This document shows positions 1-9,322 of a DNA stretch of 64,000 nt, in pieces. Both the position numbers and the translations under genes were made by a program. Where the stretch lies: contig NZ_CP136910.1 in NCBI RefSeq assembly GCF_033100115.1, positions 124,001-188,000 on the forward strand. Reading direction: 5' to 3'. The notes under the pieces are model-generated. The model saw only the letters and a list, made by a program, of their open reading frames with translations. It did no database searches and was not told where the DNA came from. The first letter of the stretch is position 1; the number at the start of each line of letters is the position of its first letter. Source of the stretch: Anaerocolumna sp. AGMB13020 (lineage in GTDB: Bacteria; Bacillota; Clostridia; Lachnospirales; Lachnospiraceae).

Positions 1-1662
1 GAATTGGTTACCTATGGTGAGACGGGGCAGGTATGTCAGAATTGGATGCAATACCAGCTGATCAAAAAGTATCTGGAGGAGCTGACGGAGGAACAGACTC
101 TGGTTGTTATGTCCGGTCATCCAATGGGAGTATTTCATTCTGCTAAAACCAGCCCAAGAGTAATCATAACCAACGGACTAATGGTCGGTATGCATGACAA
201 TCCTGCTGACTGGGGAAAAGCAGCCGCTATGGGAGTGAGCAACTACGGGCAGATGACAGCAGGTGGCTGGATGTACATAGGGCCTCAGGGAATTGTCCAC
301 GGTACCTATAATACCCTGTTAAATGCCGGACGAAAGGTTCTTGGAATCTCTGGTGAAGAAGATTTAAAAGGCCATCTGTTTATCACCTCCGGCCTTGGTG
401 GTATGAGCGGCGCACAACCCAAGGCCATTGAAATAGCCGGCGGTGTAGGTATTATCGCAGAAGTGGATGAAACCAGGATAAATACACGCCTTGAACAGGG
501 TTGGATATCCAGGGTAACTGGAAACCTGGAAGAAGCCTTTTCACTGGCAAAGGATTATCTTGAACGTAAACAAAGCATCTCCATAGCCTATCATGGTAAT
601 ATTATCGATTTACTGGAATATGCCGTTAAAAAAGATATCCATATAGAATTACTTTCCGATCAGACGTCCTGTCATGTGCCATATGACGGTGGTTATTGCC
701 CTCAGGGACTGACCTTTGAACAGCGGACAGAACTCTTACAGACAAACAAAGAACATTTCAAAGTACTGGTCGACCAGTCCCTGCAAAAGCACTTTCGTCT
801 CATAAAAACCTTAACGGATAGAGGAACTTATTTCTTTGATTATGGAAATGCTTTTATGAAAGCCGTATTTGATGCCGGGGTAACAGAAATTACTAAAAAC
901 GGAAAGGATACCAGTGAAGGGTTTATCTTCCCCTCTTATGTTGAGGATATCATGGGTCCTATGTTATTTGATTACGGTTATGGCCCTTTCCGCTGGTGCT
1001 GCTTAAGCGGTAATCCAGAGGATTTGATCAGGACTGATGCAGCAGCAATGGAAATGATTGATCCTAATCGACGGGGCCAGGACAGGGATAATTATATCTG
1101 GATTCGAGATGCCAGAAAGAATAATCTGGTAGTCGGTACCCAATGCAGAATTCTGTATCAGGATGCTTTTGGCAGACGTGATATTGCTCTTAAATTCAAT
1201 CAGATGGTAAGAGAGAACATAATTGGACCGGTTATGCTTGGAAGGGACCATCATGATACTGGCGGAACCGACTCACCTTACCGGGAGACCTCCAGTGTTT
1301 ATGATGGAAGTAATATTACTGCTGATATGGCAATACAATGTTATGCCGGGAACGCAGCCAGAGGAATGAGCCTTGTTGCCCTTCATAACGGAGGTGGTGT
1401 AGGTATCGGGAAATCCATAAACGGAGGTTTTGGATTGCTGTTAGACGGCAGTGAAAGAGTGGATGAGATCATACGGGCGGCTATTCCCTGGGATACCATG
1501 ATAGGAGTAGCCAGAAGGAGCTGGGGAAGATGTGAGAATTCCATGGAAACCGTAGCAGAATACAATGAAGTCATGCAGGGAAAGGATCATATAACGCTTC
1601 CTTACCTTGCAGATGATAAACTAATTGATAAACTGCTTGCCGACAGCAGGAGCTTAAATTAA
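1..1662 (+). CDS. hutU: urocanate hydratase (5' end cut by window)
   Basis: Urocanase converts urocanate to imidazolone propionate in cytosolic histidine breakdown, using tightly bound NAD+. The glycine-rich stretch SGLGGMSGAQPKA near residue 130, GYGPFRWCCLSG in the middle and HNGGGVGIGKSINGG near the C-terminus are family hallmarks. The frame is open to base 1 (Glu then a TTG codon) and starts in the conserved ELVTYGETGQ region, so I treat the TTG at 4 as internal and the N-terminus as lying upstream of the window. The length points to the longer urocanase class rather than the 550-residue Bacillus type. It is the first visible gene of a tight operon, 18 bases before hutI. Confidence 0.95.
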   Translation, partial: ELVTYGETGQVCQNWMQYQLIKKYLEELTEEQTLVVMSGHPMGVFHSAKTSPRVIITNGLMVGMHDNPADWGKAAAMGVSNYGQMTAGGWMYIGPQGIVHGTYNTLLNAGRKVLGISGEEDLKGHLFITSGLGGMSGAQPKAIEIAGGVGIIAEVDETRINTRLEQGWISRVTGNLEEAFSLAKDYLERKQSISIAYHGNIIDLLEYAVKKDIHIELLSDQTSCHVPYDGGYCPQGLTFEQRTELLQTNKEHFKVLVDQSLQKHFRLIKTLTDRGTYFFDYGNAFMKAVFDAGVTEITKNGKDTSEGFIFPSYVEDIMGPMLFDYGYGPFRWCCLSGNPEDLIRTDAAAMEMIDPNRRGQDRDNYIWIRDARKNNLVVGTQCRILYQDAFGRRDIALKFNQMVRENIIGPVMLGRDHHDTGGTDSPYRETSSVYDGSNITADMAIQCYAGNAARGMSLVALHNGGGVGIGKSINGGFGLLLDGSERVDEIIRAAIPWDTMIGVARRSWGRCENSMETVAEYNEVMQGKDHITLPYLADDKLIDKLLADSRSLN

Positions 1663-1680
1663 GAAGTGTGAGAGGTAATC

Positions 1681-2928
1681 ATGAATTATATCATTCGAAA
1701 TGCTGCTGAACTGGTAACCTGCGCCGGAGGTGTCAAGGCGGGCAAGGAAATGAAAAATATCGGAATTATCAAAAATGGCGCAGTCATCATAGAAAACGGG
1801 TTAATTACGGCTGTTGGAACGACGGAAGAGCTGGATAGAAGAGCTACAGCAGAGTATACCGTAATTGATGCCTGCGGGAAAGCTGTCCTGCCTGGCTTTG
1901 TAGACTCACATACCCATTTTATCTTTGGAGGGTATCGTGCAGAAGAATTCTCCTGGAGACTTGGTGGTGAAAGCTACATGGAAATCATGAAAAAAGGCGG
2001 AGGAATTATAGCGTCTGTTACTTCCACCAGAGAAGCCGGACGAGAGGAATTACTGCAGGCAGGAAAGAAAAGGCTTGATAAGATGATGGAAATGGGAATT
2101 ACAACTGTGGAAGGAAAAAGCGGTTACGGTCTGGATAAAGCAACGGAAATACAACAGCTTCAGGTAATGAAGGAATTAAACCGTATTCACCCCATGGACG
2201 TTGTAGCTACTTTTCTTGGACCGCACAGCGTACCCACAGAATATAAAGGCCAGGAAATGAAATTTCTTGATTATATGCTGCAGCAAGTTATGCCGATTGT
2301 AAAAGAGTCAGAGCTTGCCCGGTTTGCGGATATTTTCTGTGAGAATAATGTCTTTTCAGCAGAACAGTCCGCGTATTATCTGAAATCAGCAAAGGCTATG
2401 GGATTTGAGCTTAAAATACATGCAGATGAAATGTCTGATCTTGGCGGAGCTGCACTGGCAGCCAGAATGAACTGTATCTCTGCAGATCACCTGCTGAAAG
2501 CCTCAGAAGAGGGCATACAGAGGCTCTCCGAACAGGGAGTAATTACAACATTACTGCCGGCTACTGCCTTTTGCCTCAAGGAGGATTATGCCAGAGCAAG
2601 AGAAATGATAAATGCAGGATGCGCGGTGGCCCTGGCCTCAGACTTTAACCCAGGCAGTTGTTTTACCTACTCTATCCCCTTATTGATTTCTCTTGCTTGT
2701 ATCTATATGAACATGACCATTGAAGAAACCATTACCGCTTTGACCATTAACGGAGCCGCAGCACTTGGTCTCCAGGAGACGACAGGAAGTCTCGAAACAG
2801 GTAAGAAAGCAGACATTATTATGCTAGAATATCCGTCCATACATTTTCTTCCCTATCATACCGGTATTAACCTGGTAGAGATGGTTATGAAGGATGGAAA
2901 AATTATAAGGAGGCACCAGACCAGCTGA
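1681..2928 (+). CDS. hutI: imidazolonepropionase
   Basis: Hydrolyses imidazolone-5-propionate to N-formimino-L-glutamate, the third step of histidine degradation. It is a 415-residue amidohydrolase with the family metal and substrate motifs: DSHTHFIFGG (HxH), IHADEMSDLGG, SADHLL and ASDFNPGS. Length is normal for the family. A GAGAGG ribosome site precedes the ATG, and the TGA stop overlaps the next ATG by one base, so the downstream amidase is probably translationally coupled. Confidence 0.95.
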   Translation: MNYIIRNAAELVTCAGGVKAGKEMKNIGIIKNGAVIIENGLITAVGTTEELDRRATAEYTVIDACGKAVLPGFVDSHTHFIFGGYRAEEFSWRLGGESYMEIMKKGGGIIASVTSTREAGREELLQAGKKRLDKMMEMGITTVEGKSGYGLDKATEIQQLQVMKELNRIHPMDVVATFLGPHSVPTEYKGQEMKFLDYMLQQVMPIVKESELARFADIFCENNVFSAEQSAYYLKSAKAMGFELKIHADEMSDLGGAALAARMNCISADHLLKASEEGIQRLSEQGVITTLLPATAFCLKEDYARAREMINAGCAVALASDFNPGSCFTYSIPLLISLACIYMNMTIEETITALTINGAAALGLQETTGSLETGKKADIIMLEYPSIHFLPYHTGINLVEMVMKDGKIIRRHQTS

Positions 2929-4238
2929 TGAAAATAAATCTGGAACGACTGGAGAAGAATCTGAAGGAATTATCGCTGTTCGGACGAAAGGAAGACGGCG
3001 GCATTGACCGTTCACTGGGAAATGAAGCGGAGGAAGAAGCAAGAAGCTGGTTGCTTGAAAAGGCACTGGATATGGGAGCTGCTATAAAAATAGATGCAAT
3101 GGCTAATATATGGATTAACTGGAAAACAAACAACTCCGATAACAAACCAATCACTCTTGGCTCTCACCATGATGCTGTATCTGACGGTGGAATGTACGAC
3201 GGTGCTCTGGGTGTATTAATGGGACTTGAAATAATGCAGACCTTAAAGGAAAACCAGGTGCCGCTTGAGCATCCTCTTCAGGTAGTATCCTTTACTGCTG
3301 AGGAACCCAACCCCTTTCAAATCTCTACGATGGGAAGCAGAGGAGTTACCGGTAAACTTACATTAGAAAAGCTGCAAGCCTCCAGACATCTTATAACCGG
3401 TGAAAGCCTTGGAACTGCAATAAAACGAGCCGGTGGTAACATTCAGGGATTGCTGAAGGCACAAGTAGGAAAGAAGGATATGGCAGCATTTATTGAATGC
3501 CATATCGAACAGGGGCGAAACCTCTTTGACAATAAGCTTTCTGCCGGGACAGTAACGAAAATTACAGGAATATACAGAGAATTCGTAACAGTAAAGGGTG
3601 AAGCAAATCATGCAGGAACCACACGGATGGAATACCGCCATGATGCATTTTTGGCCGCTGCACAAGCCGCTCTAGTGGTTGAGGAGACAGCAAAAGCATT
3701 AAAACGCAGGGACGTGGTTGCCACGGTCGGCTGGGTTGAGGTTAACCCAAATTCCGCCAATATTATATCCGGTAACACAAAGTTTATAATGGAACTTCGT
3801 TTTCCCGGGGAGATGGTCAAACAACAGATGCTCCAAAGGATTGAGAAGGACTTTTTAAAGATCGAGAATAACCGTGGAATAAGCTTTCAACGTGAAATTA
3901 TACTGGATCAGGCACCTGCACCAATGGATGAAGGAATAATGAAAATAATAGGGGATGAGATATCAAAAGAACAGACTCCACTGTCACTGGCAGCAGAAGA
4001 AAGCAGTGGGCTGGAATTTATCAATCATGTTCCAATGCTTGTCAGTATGGCAGGCCACGATGCAGTACACATGTCCGGAATTACAAGAACCGGTATGATT
4101 TTCGTGCAGAGCATTGAGGGGAAGAGTCATTGCAGAGAAGAAAAAACAGATGGCAAGGATATTGAAATAGCAGGAAATGCATTGCTGAATGCAGTTCTGA
4201 GACTGGATAAGGAGTTAACCAATGAAAACCTTAATTAG
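2928..4238 (+). CDS. M20 hydantoinase/carbamoylase-family amidase, probable N-formylglutamate hydrolase
   Basis: Zinc or manganese amidase of the N-carbamoyl-amino-acid hydrolase / allantoate amidohydrolase group, 436 residues. Visible ligand motifs are GSHHDAVSDGG, FTAEEPNPF, ECHIEQG, GEANHAGTTRM and MAGHDAVHMSG, all in the expected order. Its position between hutI and a deiminase-like amidohydrolase suggests that it removes the N-formyl group from N-formyl-L-glutamate, taking the place of HutG. That substrate is inferred from context. An ureido acid such as N-carbamoyl-glutamate is the main alternative. It overlaps hutI by one base and the next gene by 17. Confidence 0.85.
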   Translation: MKINLERLEKNLKELSLFGRKEDGGIDRSLGNEAEEEARSWLLEKALDMGAAIKIDAMANIWINWKTNNSDNKPITLGSHHDAVSDGGMYDGALGVLMGLEIMQTLKENQVPLEHPLQVVSFTAEEPNPFQISTMGSRGVTGKLTLEKLQASRHLITGESLGTAIKRAGGNIQGLLKAQVGKKDMAAFIECHIEQGRNLFDNKLSAGTVTKITGIYREFVTVKGEANHAGTTRMEYRHDAFLAAAQAALVVEETAKALKRRDVVATVGWVEVNPNSANIISGNTKFIMELRFPGEMVKQQMLQRIEKDFLKIENNRGISFQREIILDQAPAPMDEGIMKIIGDEISKEQTPLSLAAEESSGLEFINHVPMLVSMAGHDAVHMSGITRTGMIFVQSIEGKSHCREEKTDGKDIEIAGNALLNAVLRLDKELTNENLN

Positions 4239-5571
4239 ACCCAAATTAGTATATTTTAAAGGGACTTTTCAAGATAATATTTCTGTTTTAATAGAAGATG
4301 GGACTATTATACAAATCGGTGATGTTTTGGATATCAGGCTTAAACATACACCGGAACAGGAGTTTATATGGGAAAACATGGTTATGTTACCTGGAACGGT
4401 AAATGTACATAATCACAGCTTTCAAAGTTTGTTAAGAGGCCTGGCGGTTGGAAAGCCCTTTTTGGAGTGGCGTGACAAGGCCTTATACCGTATTTCTCCC
4501 TTGTTAACCCCGGAGGATATCTATGTAGGAGCACTGCTGGCATTTGGGGAAATGATGAAATATGGTGTTACCTGTGTCTCAGATTTCTTCTATCTGCATA
4601 ATAACGGTCTTGAGGGTGATATGGCAATCATTCAGGCTGCTAAAGATATCGGAATCCGACTGGTACTTGCCAGAACCATGTATGATTGGACGGGTGCCCC
4701 CAAAGGTTACATAGAGACTGTCCCGGAAGCTGTTATGAATACCAGATATCTGGCTAAGCAGTATAATAATGCGGCAGATGCGATGACAACCATACTACCG
4801 GCTCCGCATAGCCTTCATGCTGCCACACCTGAGATGATACAGGCCGGACATGCTTTGGCGCAGGAGCTTGGAACGAAATTTCATATACATGTTGCCGAGG
4901 AACCCTTTGAAGTTAAGGAAGTTTTGGATAAATACCAACTGCGTCCCGTTGAATTTTTTGAAAAGCTTGGTGTATTGGACGATAAAATGGTCATGGTACA
5001 TGCTGTATGGCTGAATGAAAGAGAGAAAGAGCTGATGGCAGATAAAAAAGCCAGCCTTGCTTATTGTCCGTCCAGTAATATGTTTTTGGCTGATGGTGTT
5101 ACAGACATTGCATGGATGGCTGAAGCAGGCATTAATATTGGTTTGGGCAGCGATGGTGCCTGCAGCAATAACCGTATCAGTGTGTTTGAAGAAATGCGTA
5201 TGTCCTCTCTTTTACAAAAAGTCACGAAACTTAATGCTCTTTTGATTGATAGCGAACAAGCTTATCATATGGGAACTGTTAATGGAGGTACTCTTTTGGA
5301 GCTTCCCATTGGTGAAATCAAAGAAGGTTATAAAGCAGACCTTTTAGGAGTGGACCTTATGGATATCTCACTGCAGCCTTTTTTCTCGGACTATGAACAG
5401 CTCCTCCCCAATATTGTTTATTCTATGCAGCCTGCCGCCATTAAGGAAGTTATTGTAAACGGGCACCGAACTGTGCATAAAGGAAAATTGACAACTATCG
5501 AAGAAGGCGATATTGTAAAGCAGGTTTCAGAGTTAAGCAGAAGAATCCATACGGCGATTAGATCTTCTTAA
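4222..5571 (+). CDS. amidohydrolase, putative N-formimino-L-glutamate deiminase
   Basis: TIM-barrel amidohydrolase of 449 residues. Metal motifs are VNVHNHSFQ (HxH), HIHVAEE, MVHAVWL and GLGSDGACSNN. The last resembles the TrzA/MtaD/8-oxoguanine deaminase branch, while the LPGTVNVHNHSFQ and DFFYLHN regions resemble HutF. In a hut operon the natural job is deimination of formiminoglutamate to formylglutamate plus ammonia. The family is certain; the substrate rests on context. An AAGGAG site lies 7 bases before the ATG inside the preceding gene. Only a weak hairpin (about 5588-5608) follows. Confidence 0.8.
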   Translation: MKTLIRPKLVYFKGTFQDNISVLIEDGTIIQIGDVLDIRLKHTPEQEFIWENMVMLPGTVNVHNHSFQSLLRGLAVGKPFLEWRDKALYRISPLLTPEDIYVGALLAFGEMMKYGVTCVSDFFYLHNNGLEGDMAIIQAAKDIGIRLVLARTMYDWTGAPKGYIETVPEAVMNTRYLAKQYNNAADAMTTILPAPHSLHAATPEMIQAGHALAQELGTKFHIHVAEEPFEVKEVLDKYQLRPVEFFEKLGVLDDKMVMVHAVWLNEREKELMADKKASLAYCPSSNMFLADGVTDIAWMAEAGINIGLGSDGACSNNRISVFEEMRMSSLLQKVTKLNALLIDSEQAYHMGTVNGGTLLELPIGEIKEGYKADLLGVDLMDISLQPFFSDYEQLLPNIVYSMQPAAIKEVIVNGHRTVHKGKLTTIEEGDIVKQVSELSRRIHTAIRSS

Positions 5572-5647
5572 TGGTTAAAAAGTATTTCTGCTTCCATCAA
5601 AAGCAGTAGTTTCCTTCTTAATATCTTGCTCAAGTATAACTTTGCCC

Positions 5648-5679
5648 ATATCGACACAATATGTCATATATCGACATAT
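5648..5679. promoter_or_regulatory. candidate operator in the 5572-5930 gap
   Basis: The 359-base gap between the hut operon and the oxidase gene holds a 9-base direct repeat, ATATCGACA at 5648 and 5668, 20 bases apart. The second copy overlaps an inverted repeat, ATATGTC (5659-5665) and GACATAT (5673-5679). This looks like a protein-binding site. No convincing promoter was placed, and the rest of the gap shows nothing I recognise. Confidence 0.3.
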
Positions 5680-5930
5680 AAATATAATGCCTGGAATTTT
5701 AACCTGACTACTTAAGCTGCAGTTGGATGTGCTTGGTAAATGCTTATGCTGGGCTGAACTTCTATTTTTGTGGTAGACAAGGCGTGATTAGCAAGTCTTA
5801 TTACGAAAAGCTCTATACAGTGTACTCCAAAGCGGGCGGTTAGAACAGTACAAAGATTTTTCATACTTGTTCCAGTTTCGTAAAATTACAGGCCAAAAGT
5901 ATTTATCAATATTGACATTAGGAGGTATTT

Positions 5931-7751
5931 ATGGCAAAAGTAGAGCTTGACCCTTTATTAATACCAAAGTATGTTAATCAACTATTTGTACCGCCGGTCT
6001 ATAAACCTGTTACAGTAAAGGATCAAAAAACAGGGAAAGAGATTAGTCACAATTATACCATTACAATGAGTCAATTTATGCAACAGATTTTACCAAAGAA
6101 ATTCCCCAAAACTACAGTTTGGGGGTTTGAAGGGAAGGTTACTGATCAAAAAAGCGGTAAAACCTATTATCAGCATAGTTCTCCCGGTGCTACGATAAAG
6201 GCAGTAAAAGGAATACCGGTTAATGTACAATGGGTGAACGCTATTACAGAACAAAATCTCTTTGCAGTAGATCCAACCCTTCACTGGGCCAATCCCAATA
6301 ATATGCCAATGCCGGAACCACCGTTTCTTCCTTATCCGGAGGGGTATCCACTGGCTCAGAGCCCGGTGCCTCTTGTTGTTCACGTGCATGGTGCAGAAGT
6401 CAGATCCGACTCAGATGGTTATCCGGATTCCTGGTTTACAGCAGGAGAACAAAAAACAGGAAGTACCTTTACGAAATCACGTTATTCCTATCCCAATGAG
6501 CAGGAAGCCGCAACTTTATGGTACCATGATCACACTTTAGGGTTAACCAGACTAAATGTGTATGCCGGACTGGCTGGCTTTTATCTCATAAATAATCCGA
6601 AGGACAGTAGCTGTGACTATCTGCCGTCAGGTGAATACGATGTTCCCCTTGTAATTCAGGATAGGTCCTTTTATGATGATGGTTCCCTGCTGTATCCCAG
6701 CAACGGAATAAATCCGCAGCTGCACCCGTATTGGCGTCCGGGATTTACGGGAAATACCATTATGGTAAACGGAAGAGTATGGCCTAATTTCAAGGTTGAG
6801 CCAAGGCAATATCGTTTTCGGTTATTAAACGGTTCAAATAGCAGAATTTATAAATTTAAGTTATCCAATAATCAGTCCTTTACCCAGATCAGTTCAGATG
6901 GTGGATTGCTGCCGCAACCGGTAGAATTAAAAGAATTACTCTTATCACCTGCAGAGCGTGCGGATATTATAGTTGATTTCTCTATGCTTGCAGCAGGAGA
7001 GGCTATTATTCTTGAAAACATCGCAAATACACCTTTCCCTAACGGTGCACCGGCAGATCCAGAAACCGTGGGACAGATTATGAAGTTTACCGTATCAGAT
7101 AAATGTCCTGTTGTTCCGAAGAAAATACCGGATAAATTAAATACAATACCCAAGTTGATTCCGAATGTGCTAAATACAACGGTAACATTAAATGTTGCAG
7201 TTGACGCCACCGGACTGTCAGAACTTCTTTTAAACGGCCAGATGTGGCATGCGCCTGTTTCAGAAGAAGCTATTATCGGTTCCACCGTTGAATGGGAGAT
7301 TGTTAATATGACCAATGGAGCACATCCCATTCATATACACCTTATCCAGTTCCTGATAAAAAACAGACAGAATTATGATTCCGTGAAATACGCAGAGGAA
7401 TGGACGAAACTTAACGGTACTCCACCATTGGAAAATCCGACGGTCACACTGTCTCCGGAGCCTTATCTTCAAGGTGATCCCATTGAGCCGCCCCTTAATG
7501 AGACCGGCTGGAAAGATACCGTATTGGTAATGCCAAATCAGGTGACAAGACTCCTGATAAGATATGCACCTCAGGAAGCCAAAGAAAAAGATGCAAGACC
7601 TTGTGTAAATCTGTTCCCTTTTGATCCAAGTTACGGACCCGGTTATGTTTGGCATTGTCATATAATTGATCATGAAGACAATGATATGATGAGACCTTAT
7701 AAGGTGGTGCCTTGTATTGGCTGTGATATTCAAATAGATAAATTGAAATAG
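5931..7751 (+). CDS. CotA-like multicopper oxidase
   Basis: Laccase/bilirubin-oxidase-type multicopper oxidase of 606 residues with all four copper-binding segments: HVHGAEV, LWYHDHTLG, HPIHIHLIQF and HCHIIDHEDNDMM. The last closely matches the CotA coat laccase of Bacillus spores and supplies the Cys, His and axial Met of the type-1 copper. No signal peptide is visible, as expected for a coat protein made in the mother cell. An AGGAGG site sits 6 bases before the ATG. The enzyme needs O2, which is notable in a presumed anaerobe, and a spore-surface role is the best guess. A strong terminator follows. Confidence 0.92.
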   Translation: MAKVELDPLLIPKYVNQLFVPPVYKPVTVKDQKTGKEISHNYTITMSQFMQQILPKKFPKTTVWGFEGKVTDQKSGKTYYQHSSPGATIKAVKGIPVNVQWVNAITEQNLFAVDPTLHWANPNNMPMPEPPFLPYPEGYPLAQSPVPLVVHVHGAEVRSDSDGYPDSWFTAGEQKTGSTFTKSRYSYPNEQEAATLWYHDHTLGLTRLNVYAGLAGFYLINNPKDSSCDYLPSGEYDVPLVIQDRSFYDDGSLLYPSNGINPQLHPYWRPGFTGNTIMVNGRVWPNFKVEPRQYRFRLLNGSNSRIYKFKLSNNQSFTQISSDGGLLPQPVELKELLLSPAERADIIVDFSMLAAGEAIILENIANTPFPNGAPADPETVGQIMKFTVSDKCPVVPKKIPDKLNTIPKLIPNVLNTTVTLNVAVDATGLSELLLNGQMWHAPVSEEAIIGSTVEWEIVNMTNGAHPIHIHLIQFLIKNRQNYDSVKYAEEWTKLNGTPPLENPTVTLSPEPYLQGDPIEPPLNETGWKDTVLVMPNQVTRLLIRYAPQEAKEKDARPCVNLFPFDPSYGPGYVWHCHIIDHEDNDMMRPYKVVPCIGCDIQIDKLK

Positions 7752-7756
7752 ACTTC

Positions 7757-7791
7757 AGCTGTTGCTTTTGGCAACAGCTTTATATATTTTT
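7757..7791 (+). terminator. intrinsic terminator after the multicopper oxidase
   Basis: Perfect 9-bp stem AGCTGTTGC (7757-7765) and GCAACAGCT (7771-7779), a 5-base loop, and a T-rich tail. Confidence 0.9.
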
Positions 7792-7890
7792 AGTATATTC
7801 AATATTGAATTGATGTTAATTTAACAGAAATAAAATGAATAGAAATAAAATGAATAGAAATAAATTAAATCTTTTATAACCTTTTATTAC

Positions 7891-7966
7891 ATTATGTAAC
7901 ATAATCAGGATATTATGTAAGAATTATGTAACATAATTCGACAATTTTCATATTATGTAATGTAAT
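7891..7966 (+). promoter_or_regulatory. repeated palindromes with possible sigma-K promoter
   Basis: Four copies of ATTATGTAA start at 7891, 7912, 7923 and 7952. Two lie in perfect palindromes: ATTATGT-A-ACATAAT (7891-7905) and GAATTATGT-A-ACATAATTC (7921-7939). Spacings of 21, 11 and 29 bases are close to multiples of the helical repeat. An AC at 7931-7932, then 16 bases, then CATATTATG at 7949-7957 fits the sigma-K pattern, which would suit a late spore-coat gene. The promoter call is inference; the palindromes are plain. Confidence 0.5.
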
Positions 7967-7988
7967 ATAAATCAAGGAGGATTTTATA

Positions 7989-8354
7989 ATGGATAACATC
8001 ATTCAACCTAATGCTCAGGAAGAATTAATACCTTGTGAGAAAACTTGCCCGGCTAGTGCATTTCAGTTAGCAACCGTTTGTGTTCCGGTTACTGTAGTTC
8101 CCTACGCAAAGGCTGGTATTCCTACGACCACTTGTTACGGAGAACCCTATGTTTCACCAGGTAAAAAGGAATGCTGCGGTCGTCCTAATGGTACCTGTTC
8201 ATTTACTTTAAGCCAGAAAATTCTCGTAGAAGTACCTGTTGTTTTCGGTGCAAAAGCAGCTGTTGGAAATACTTCCGTTGATTGTGACTGTGTAAGTGCC
8301 AAGGATTTAATCATAAAAGATAATTATACAGAAGAAGAGTCAGAATTAGCATAG
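7989..8354 (+). CDS. cysteine-rich protein, possible spore coat component
   Basis: A 121-residue soluble protein with no signal peptide and nine cysteines, including CEKTC, a CC pair and CDC. It has two similar valine-rich segments, CVPVTVVPYAKAG and ILVEVPVVFGAKAAVG, which suggests an internal duplication. I do not recognise a named family. The ribosome site is strong (AAGGAGG, 9 bases before ATG). Company with a CotA-like oxidase and a possible sigma-K promoter point to a spore coat or cross-linked surface protein; this is inference. Confidence 0.75.
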   Translation: MDNIIQPNAQEELIPCEKTCPASAFQLATVCVPVTVVPYAKAGIPTTTCYGEPYVSPGKKECCGRPNGTCSFTLSQKILVEVPVVFGAKAAVGNTSVDCDCVSAKDLIIKDNYTEEESELA

Positions 8355-8388
8355 ATACGAACGGATTATATCAATATACACATTTCCC

Positions 8389-8431
8389 CCAGGTATAAAA
8401 ATGCTGTATATTTCTGCCTTTTTACACCTGG
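8389..8431. terminator. stem-loop between convergent genes
   Basis: CCAGGTATAAAAA (8389-8401) pairs with TTTTTACACCTGG (8419-8431) over 13 positions with one imperfect pair. It lies between the cysteine-rich gene and the convergent lgt. There is no long T-run outside the stem, so the terminator call is moderate. Confidence 0.5.
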
Positions 8432-8512
8432 ATTTAAAAAAATAATAATCAAATATATTATTATTTATCGTATTGGATGCATAGGGTACTGCAACCAATA
8501 CGATTTTGAAGT

Positions 8513-9322
8513 TTATTCGCTGTCTTCACCAGAATCCTTATTTTCATTATCTGATAAAGAACCCTTTTGCAATTTGGGATTCTTTCCACAGAAGATAACA
8601 AGGGCAATACCAAACAGAAATAAAAATATAGCGATAAACTGGGAGGTTGATAATGCTCCAATATGTCCTCGTACCAGATCTCCCCGGAAGAATTCAAGAA
8701 TGAATCTGCCGGCACTGTAGAATATCAAATAGAAGCCTGCTATCTGTCCGTCTGCCTTCACACGTCTTGATAAGAAGACCAATACTGCAAAGTGCAAGAA
8801 ATTAAGCCCACTGGAAAGTGGCTGAGTCGGAATAAGCGCTACCTCATTTGGTGCGAACTTGGATTCGTGAAAAATAATATGAAAAAAGCTATCGGTGTCA
8901 TTTCCATAACAGCAGCCTGCAAAAGTACAGCCTACACGGCCGAAGGCCTGGGCTAAAGCAATAGAAGGCATTACAAGGTCAAAATATTTCAAGAATTCCA
9001 ATTTCTTTATACGACAGAAGACAAATCCGCCCAGAATACCGCCTATAATACCGCCATATACAACAAAACCTTCAGATACATTCAATAAAATCGAAGGGTC
9101 AGCCGCGATTTCTTTCAGCTGTGTAAGTAGGTAGAGAAGCTTTGCACCAAGAATACCTCCGCCCAGACACCACCAAAAAAGTGCAAAAATCAATTCGTGC
9201 TTTAAACCAAGCCTTTTCGCACGAAATTCTGATACCAGATAGGCTGCGAAAGCGCCAATGGCAATCATAAGTCCGTAACCGTATACGGTAAAAGGACCTA
9301 TCGTAAATAATTCATTTCTCAT
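8513..9322 (-). CDS. lgt: prolipoprotein diacylglyceryl transferase
   Basis: Membrane enzyme that transfers diacylglycerol from phosphatidylglycerol to the lipobox Cys of prelipoproteins. It has 269 residues with about seven hydrophobic segments. The family signature region reads GRVGCTFAGCCYG, the Cys-rich variant common in Clostridia. YGLMIAIGAFAAYLV at the N-terminus and the conserved RFILEFFRGD near the C-terminus also fit. It is transcribed alone and converges on the cysteine-rich gene. Likely clients in this window are the Sbp and GH43 lipoproteins. Confidence 0.93.
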   Translation of the reverse strand: MRNELFTIGPFTVYGYGLMIAIGAFAAYLVSEFRAKRLGLKHELIFALFWWCLGGGILGAKLLYLLTQLKEIAADPSILLNVSEGFVVYGGIIGGILGGFVFCRIKKLEFLKYFDLVMPSIALAQAFGRVGCTFAGCCYGNDTDSFFHIIFHESKFAPNEVALIPTQPLSSGLNFLHFAVLVFLSRRVKADGQIAGFYLIFYSAGRFILEFFRGDLVRGHIGALSTSQFIAIFLFLFGIALVIFCGKNPKLQKGSLSDNENKDSGEDSE

